From contig RPFO01001275.1 of the NCBI GenBank assembly GCA_009746045.1, positions 62,001-126,000 on the forward strand: DNA of 64,000 nt. Reading direction: 5' to 3'. Under the pieces are notes generated by a model. The model worked only from the letters and a program-made list of their open reading frames with translations. It was not told where the DNA came from and did not search any database. Position numbers and translations under genes: made by a program. The DNA comes from Mesostigma viride. Taxonomy: Eukaryota; Streptophyta; Mesostigmatophyceae; Mesostigmatales; Mesostigmataceae. Shown piece by piece: positions 57,951 to 64,000 of the stretch. The stretch's first letter is position 1. Each line of letters opens with the position of its first letter.

Positions 57951-59570
57951 GGCGGTAATGGCAGGGCCACCGCCACCCTTTTCGCGATCCAAACCAGGCT
58001 CGAACCCCTTACATAATGTCCATGTTCCCAAGAAAAGTCCTTATTTTAGGACCAGTTTGAATTAAAAAATATATGTGCAAACATCAAATTTTGACCCTGG
58101 CATTTTTACCACTGACAGATAACACACTTTTTGAATTTTGGACAAAAACCTGGGTTCAAATAATTACATTTAGTGCCTGAATGGACCCTGGCCCATGGCA
58201 GGCCTCAAACCGCGAATTTGGTCAAAATGAGAATTTAGGACCAATAGGACCAATTAGTGTCAACGCATGACCATGCTATCCACACGGTCCCTTGAGCATC
58301 TTACAAGCGCTAGGGGACCCTACGAGGCCTTGGGATGGCGGGGCAGCGTATAACAAGGCCATACCCTGCTGTGGCTGCCTCTATATATACGCGTGCTTAA
58401 CGGTGTCACAGATGGTGCAGGTAATGCAATATACGGTTGCATGGTTGCTGAGGTTGCCCGGCTTGAACATGGCCCAACCCTTGCGGTAAACTTTCTCTAA
58501 GCATATGCCAAACCTTCTTTGACATCACGGACATGCTGGCCACCACCCAGCGATGAAAAAACATTGCATTTGCATTGCAACTAACACATGAATGCAGCCA
58601 AATCAAGTTACAGAACAACGTTGTGCTAACATGCAACGCTTTGTGAGCGAATTCAGGGTGCATGTAACACGTAAACCATACTGTATATACTGTCTGAGAA
58701 CACCCTGAACGACTGCAGGCCATAGGACCATGGTTTATAACTAACACATGAGTAAAACTGCTCTTACGCATGTGTGTTTTAGCTGCAGCGGACGACGAAG
58801 ATAGAGACGTAAAAAATTGTATGACGTAAACCAACTATGTGTGACAGTTATGTGCACAGAGAGCGTCCCCTCTTTTTAGGCATAGCTTACTGACTCAAAA
58901 CACCACGACAGCGTTGCCAGTTACACTCATGATCTAGGGCACCCCGGCACGTACCTGCTACTTACGTCGCCTCATTCCAGATGGTTGCAAAAAAGTCGCT
59001 GAAATCCGCAGCGAGGTCAGCTTTCCGAGAGCTGAGCGCACCAAAGCTGGCCAACCGGTTCGAAAATGATATAAACCACGCTTGTGCTGCGTTCTAGGTC
59101 CAAGAAATACCGAAAGTGAAGACCTATAAGGTGCGCTCGCTGCCCAGCCTGAACGTCCCTAAAACATGGTCGACAATGGAAATCGGGCAAGAATATCACG
59201 GCCCAGGCGCTCCCATGTCAAATACTCCTTTTATAAACTCCAGACTATAATCAAAATCGTCCACAAAAATTTCCTGGCTTGATTCGCACCACCATTGCTA
59301 ATACACTAACATGTTTGTGCCAAAATCGACCCTCCGCGAGCAGGCGATCTGCGACCCATTTGTGTTGTGCCGCTGTGCTACAGCGCTACACATAAAAACT
59401 TGCGCAGAAAATTTCACAGCCTTTAAGCATAACTAAAGACCTTTCGTTTTTGCTACTGGGCGCTCGAAATGATAAACGCACGTGAAAACGCCGGCCACGA
59501 TTGTCAGGTCGCCATATCCACCTCAGATCATTCCCGCACCCACTTTTTCGCTCCAAAATCGGTTATATTT
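57951..59570. other. No gene recognised
   Basis: 1.6 kb of mostly AT-rich unique sequence. AGGACCAATAGGACCAATTA and TTTAGGACCAG motifs occur around 58035-58255 and again (TCCTAAATTTAGGAC) near 59727-59765. Short frames at 58292-58489 and 58406-58834 have no recognisable similarity. Confidence 0.6.
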
Positions 59571-59573
59571 TTG

Positions 59574-59725
59574 GTCGAGGTACCTACTTTCCCGCCATTA
59601 TACCCGGTACCCGGGTACGGAATCCGGGTACCATGTGCCGGTACCACGGGTCGGGTACATCATGCCGGGTACGGTCCACATGGGGTACGGTCCATATAGT
59701 GACCCCCCCCCCCGGTACCTCGGTT
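59574..59725. repeat. Cluster of GGTACC / GGGTAC motifs
   Basis: About 14 GGTAC or GTACC words in 150 bases (ACCCGGTACCCGGGTACGGA, CCATGTGCCGGTACCACGGG). The tract is self-complementary and could fold on itself. No coding evidence. Confidence 0.7.
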
Positions 59726-59758
59726 ATAGTAAATTGGTCCTAAATTTAGGACAAAGTC

Positions 59759-59968
59759 CTAAATTAAGGACCGTGGGAGGCTTAACAATAAGAGCGGTAA
59801 AGCGCGCACGTGCCTGGTGCATGGTCGATCAACATGCACCACGACAATAATGAACAGATATATGGCCGGGGACAGGACACAACCTTGCCACACCCCGTTG
59901 TGAAGGGGGAATGGTGGCAGGCCCGGGCGGTGCCGGCCTAAGTTCCGCAATCCGCAGTCCGCGTGCAC
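59759..59968 (-). pseudogene. Reverse-transcriptase motif B fragment
   Basis: Minus strand reads RPGLPPFPLHNGVWQGCVLS then PAIYLFI. The pattern G-V-x-Q-G-C-V-L-S-P-x-x-x is RT motif B of L1/RTE/CR1-type elements. It may come from the same family as 57236-57655, which covers the following part of such a protein. The fragment ends within 40 bases. Confidence 0.65.
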
Positions 59969-60002
59969 TCCTGCCTGTGAACCCTCATACTGATTAACTA
60001 AT

Positions 60003-60186
60003 CAATTAGGAATATTAGGAACATGACTCCGTTGGGAGTACATGTAGCACATATCCCTGAGAACGGGCATATGAAGTGAGACAACTATATATGGCCTTTA
60101 ATACATTCTGGGCTACTTCCTGCAAGGGTAGGGTGTAAACTAGTACACCTGCTCTGGGTGCACCAAGGGCACCTGCACCACAATGC
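60003..60186 (-). mobile_element. Family A retroelement 3' end, part 1
   Basis: Tail-like AATCAATTAGGAATATTAGG, hairpin ACTCC-GTTG-GGAGT at 60026-60039 and 3' UTR to 60186, where hAT element 2 is inserted. It resumes at 61961. Confidence 0.85.
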
Positions 60187-60619
60187 CAGAGTGTGGCCAT
60201 ATACGCGATACGCGTCGTACGCGCGCGCCGGGCCCAGGTGTATAATGTATAATACGCTGTGTATAATATATTATACGCTGATCGTACGCAAACTGTTGAA
60301 AACCCCTTTTTTGGCATGGTAATTTTTGAGGGGTTTTCAAACATTACGAGCAACCAACCATGGTCTGCTGGTGTTTTTGCCATACCTTTTGCCTATACAT
60401 GACATATATATAGCATGACCTTGGCGTTGCTGGCCATCACTACCTAGAAATACAAGCATAGTTTCTAACGCGGTCTTACTTGATAGTTTCTCTTCAAAAT
60501 CGAGACAACATGCAACTAAGTATTAATACCAGTATCAATTCACAACTCTGACACTGGAAAGGATAATAAATTTGTAGAACTCAAGATATGCATGCACTAT
60601 ACATTGCCCCGAGGTGTCG

Positions 60620-61118
60620 ATGACCGCATTGAAGGGCGTCGATGGCATTGATTAAGGCGCAAATGAATGCCTTGCACAGCTCATCGTCCAGCTGCTCTTT
60701 GCTGAGCCCATAAGCTCCGGGCAAATTACCGTTGGTGGATGGGCCCTTTGATGATCCGCTTGGCCCAGCCGCCCCGAGGTGTAATTGCTGGCATGAGCGG
60801 ACACCCAATTAGAGGTGTCGGTTTCTACAACGTCGGCAAGCCTGTCATTAAGTGCCGCCCGCACATCAGCCTGCTTCTTGGCGTCACTAGTCGCCTTCCT
60901 CTTCGTGGTATTGCTTTCCTTCTCCGCCTGCTCGATCAGCAGCCTGTAACGGAGTACTCCATCATCCATGTAGTAGTTATTTGTCTGCTGACCATTCTTG
61001 ACGGGATGCGCTCTTTGCTAACGAATGTCCAGACAGTTTCGGATGCGGCCTCTTCTTCATCGGGCCGCACATCATCATCGTGTTCCATTGACTCCTCGAT
61101 CATTCGTGTCAGCCATGC
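60620..61118 (-). pseudogene. hAT transposase N-terminal fragment, frameshifted
   Basis: Homologue of 55354-55872. MADTND is followed by a 4-base insertion and then a stop. A 2-base insertion in the stretch for KERI restores the original frame, and MDDGVLRYRLLIEQAEKESN then KKQADVRAALNDRLADVVET are readable. A further shift after ASNYTSG moves SKGPSTNGNLPGAYGLSKEQ, LDDELCKAFICALINAIDAL to another frame. NAIDAL here shows how the family continued past the point where hAT element 1 is shifted. Confidence 0.7.
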
Positions 61119-61251
61119 CTGGATGTCGATATGCTACGATATAGGTGCCAGGCGACCACGACGTTGCATGCTGGCACACATTGTCACCTTCTTGATGATG
61201 AATCTTCAGCCTTCCCTCCTTCGCATTCCCGCCTTCGATCCCAAGTCACAA

Positions 61252-61658
<407 letters not shown>

Positions 61659-61960
61659 CCCACGCGCCGCACAAGTCACAATGAATGCGCTATAGTGCAT
61701 TATACACTAGCTAGCTCATCACGCAATTTTTTGTTCCTACTACAGGTCGGCGCGCCACAGTCTAGGCAAGCAACGCAGGCTGTAAAATGATGCCAAAACC
61801 CACCTCGTAAGCCAAAAATACGCCTAAAATACGCGATATGCAAGAAAATACGCAAGAATACGCGGCGCGTATGTAAGTACCCCATTTTCGTACAGGCCGC
61901 TCGCGTATCGCGAATTATACGCATCATACAGCATACAATATGCCGTATGGCCACACACTG

Positions 61961-62287
61961 CACCAATGTGCTGTCTCAGAGCTCAATGCTCGCTTGGCTC
62001 GGCATGGGGTGGAAGATCATCATGGCTAGACAACGGCTAGAGCGTGGCATCTCAGCAGAGAGCAGCTCTCTGCGTGGGCACAGCATAGCTAAATGAATCT
62101 AGGCATCATCTGGTGTGTGGCACATTATAGGCACACATGTACATGGTTATAATAATGCTAAGGCATCAGCTGGGAGGGAGCCCATATATGTACTAGGCGT
62201 ACATGTACATGGCAAGGCCACGGCTTGTATTCTACACTACTAGTACTGCTGTATTCCCCTAAGCTGCATGGGCTGTCCGCGTTGGCA
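61961..62287 (-). mobile_element. Family A retroelement 3' UTR, part 2
   Basis: Continues 60186. Second hairpin GCAGAGAGCAGCTCTCTGC at 62055-62073, then the segment up to GCTGTATTCCCCTAAGCTG, the position just after the ORF1 stop in other copies. The coding part is missing; a hAT-like fragment begins. Confidence 0.85.
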
Positions 62288-62462
62288 AATTAATACGTGT
62301 ACGGGGTACAATACGCGGACCTAAAATACGCGTATTATACGTGGGGGGTGTAAAATACGGGGCGGTATAATACGCGACAGTTTTTGTGGTCCAATTGTCA
62401 GTCACCCAATTAGCACGCTCTTTGATGATGGTCATGCAGTTATTGCAACTGAAATTTGGTGT
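62288..62462 (-). mobile_element. Fragment of the hAT element type at 40501, left part
   Basis: TACGTGTACGGGGTACAATA to GCAACTGAAATTTGGTGTAT is a copy of 40513-40682. It breaks at GTATATATG and resumes at 63470 (ATATATGCTTACTTATTAAC). Confidence 0.85.
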
Positions 62463-62688
62463 ATATATGACTCGGGCCATTGCTGACATCATGCTCCGCC
62501 GTACGCGGGCTGATTTTGCGGTGCAGCAGGGCTATTAGGTTCCTCCCGTTAGGCGTTTCCATTGGTCTTATCGTAGTATAGAGCTTTGACATGGCTCTGT
62601 ATATAGGTTTATAGCTGGGCGTTTGCTTTGGTTTGAGTGATTTCACTCTGCTGTAAGTAATTATATTTTTAATATATATATTTTAAAA
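62463..62688 (+). mobile_element. Reverse-transcriptase element 3' end, piece a (plus)
   Basis: Encodes ADIMLRRTRADFAVQQGY and a stop at about 62536, then the 3' UTR identical to that of copy 3 and the closing TTTTTAATATATATA. It is only ~225 bases, bordered by TATATAT on both sides. Confidence 0.9.
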
Positions 62689-63260
62689 ATATAATTACTT
62701 ACAGCAGAGTGAAATCACTCAAACCAAAGCAAACGCCCAGCTATAAACCTATATACAGAGCCATGTCAAAGCTCTATACTACGATAAGACCAATGGAAAC
62801 GCCTAACAGGAGGAACCTAATAGCCCTGCTGCACCGCAAAATCAGCCCGCGTACGGCGGAGCATGATGTCAGCCATGGCCCGAGTCAGCGCCACCGACAA
62901 GCGCTGACGCCAATATGACGTCCAGGTCCGCGCCGACCATGGGGCCCGCTGGCCCTCCAGGTCCAGCCGGTCCTCCCGGAGCCGGCAACACTCCTTGAAG
63001 AAGGCGGAGGTCAGGGGCCCCATGGCCCCAAACTCCTCCAGGACAAAGGGCACCACACGATGGTGCCCGACGTCGCCGTAGGCCAGGAGCTTGGCCCGCT
63101 CCGCCCGGTCCGCCGTGTAACCTGCCGTGAGGGAGGCCCCAGCCACGTGGCTAAGAGCCAAGGGCCGCGCCACCGAAACGTCAATAAGCAGATGCCGGCC
63201 ACCCCCCTCAAAGTCCAGCACCACGATGTCAGGCCGGTGGTTGGGGGAATAGAAGGGAAT
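62689..63260 (-). mobile_element. Reverse-transcriptase element 3' end, piece b (minus)
   Basis: Tail to tail with piece a. The coding end covers VLDFEGGGRHLLIDVSVARP to the stop. It differs from copy 3 by single bases. The 5' boundary is GAAGGGAATAATATATATGG. Confidence 0.9.
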
Positions 63261-63469
63261 AATATATATGGGAGAATAATATATATTAAAAATATAATTA
63301 CTTACAGCAGAGTGAAATCACTCAAACCAAAGCAAACGCCCAGCTATAAACCTATATACAGAGCCATGTCAAAGCTCTATACTACGATAAGACCAATGGA
63401 AACGCCTAACGGGAGGAACCTAATAGCCCTGCTGCACCGCAAAATCAGCCATATATATATATAGAATAA
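63261..63469 (-). mobile_element. Reverse-transcriptase element 3' end, piece c (minus)
   Basis: TATATTAAAAATATAATTAC to CACCGCAAAATCAGCC, the last ~170 bases of the element, closed by CATATATATATATAGAATAA. It is the shortest of the pieces and has the same 3' UTR. Confidence 0.9.
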
Positions 63470-63640
63470 TATATATATGCTTACTTATTAACATCATCCA
63501 TTTGTGCCCTGCAATCCTATCTGATTATGATTTGTTAAATTCAGGGGGGAGCAGGCTGCAACGGGATTCAATTGTAAGGAAAGCCATCCACTATATAATG
63601 CATGAGAGGATATTAGACACAATTAAGGACCATGCTCTCA
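63470..63640 (-). mobile_element. Fragment of the hAT element type at 40501, right part
   Basis: ATGCTTACTTATTAACATCA to ATAATGCATGAGAGGATATT corresponds to 40683-40848, with a small deletion of the TTAATTAATTGATT present there. A plus-strand frame IVRKAIHYIMHERILDTIKD is open in this copy only. Confidence 0.8.
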
Positions 63641-64000
63641 AGGATCCCACAACAAGCTCCATACACATACACACATGTGCACACAGTTTGTCTCCTTGAC
63701 ATGTGCACACACATTCATCATGCATTGACAAAATGCACAACAGCACCCCGGCCGCCATGCATGGAGATCAACTCCACGTTGGCCCTGGGCATGCAATTAT
63801 TTAAGCCAGCATGACCATGCTTTCTTAACGGCAGCGCATGCAGCCCTTGTTCTCACTACCGTAGTGGTCAAAATCACTTTGCGTCTAACTACTCCCCAAT
63901 CCCATTTACATTTGGTGGATCCCACTACACCAAAATGGTTTTTTATGAAATTGTGGATTTTGCTTGTGTTGTGGCTTATTATCATTTGGGAACATACAAC
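63641..64000. other. No gene recognised at the window end
   Basis: Unique sequence with a short CA-rich stretch (63660-63715). Nothing supported. Confidence 0.6.

Noticed and set aside
58292..58834. Short frames at 58292-58489 and 58406-58834
   Set aside because: No similarity, no splice pattern and no repeat support.

Overview
The window comes from a nuclear genome of a microbial eukaryote, probably an alga or other protist. Two real genes have many GT-AG introns (one GC-AG), the base composition is fairly GC-rich, and the rest is dominated by non-LTR retrotransposons, hAT-type DNA transposons, foldback elements and minisatellites. There are no bacterial operons, rRNA genes or CRISPR arrays. 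I cannot name the species. The full-size ABCG/PDR transporter resembles those of protists and fungi in layout.

Layout. 1-6560 is a large imperfect palindrome. Its arms are a ~0.5 kb unique block, a 21-bp minisatellite and a G-rich TAACGTTA repeat, and the left arm is interrupted by a retroelement 3' end. 7623-24010 is a 17-exon gene for a ~1362-residue PDR-type ABC transporter; every splice phase I assigned is consistent. Its introns hold two MITE-like elements, a 43-copy 33-bp minisatellite, G-runs and a (CT)n(CA)n tract. 24.4-28.6 kb is a mix of retroelement 3' ends, a 422/128-bp tandem unit and a cysteine-containing pseudogene.

28.6-39.5 kb is a nest of retroelements. One L1-ORF1-like element (28586-30626) abuts a second (30627-32311 plus 38418-38498), which is split by three reverse-transcriptase elements (32311-38418) on the minus strand. 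39.5-48.2 kb holds an inverted partner of the cysteine-containing element, a GC-rich satellite hit by a hAT element, a 494-bp element with long flanking repeats, and foldback palindromes around a decayed gene.

48634-51278 is a 4-exon URM1 gene (ubiquitin-related modifier ending in Gly-Gly). 52.1-62.3 kb is again nested retroelements, with two related hAT elements inserted. 62.3-63.6 kb is a hAT-like fragment split by three 3' ends of the reverse-transcriptase element.

How the parts relate. The two host genes are unrelated: one is membrane transport, the other tRNA thiolation/protein urmylation. The mobile elements show a repeatable logic. The reverse-transcriptase element sits in short ATATAT tracts, and two filled sites can be compared with unfilled relatives inside the window. 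The ORF1-only elements share a 3' hairpin with a CAAC loop followed by a (TTAA)n tail, and they join each other at these tails.
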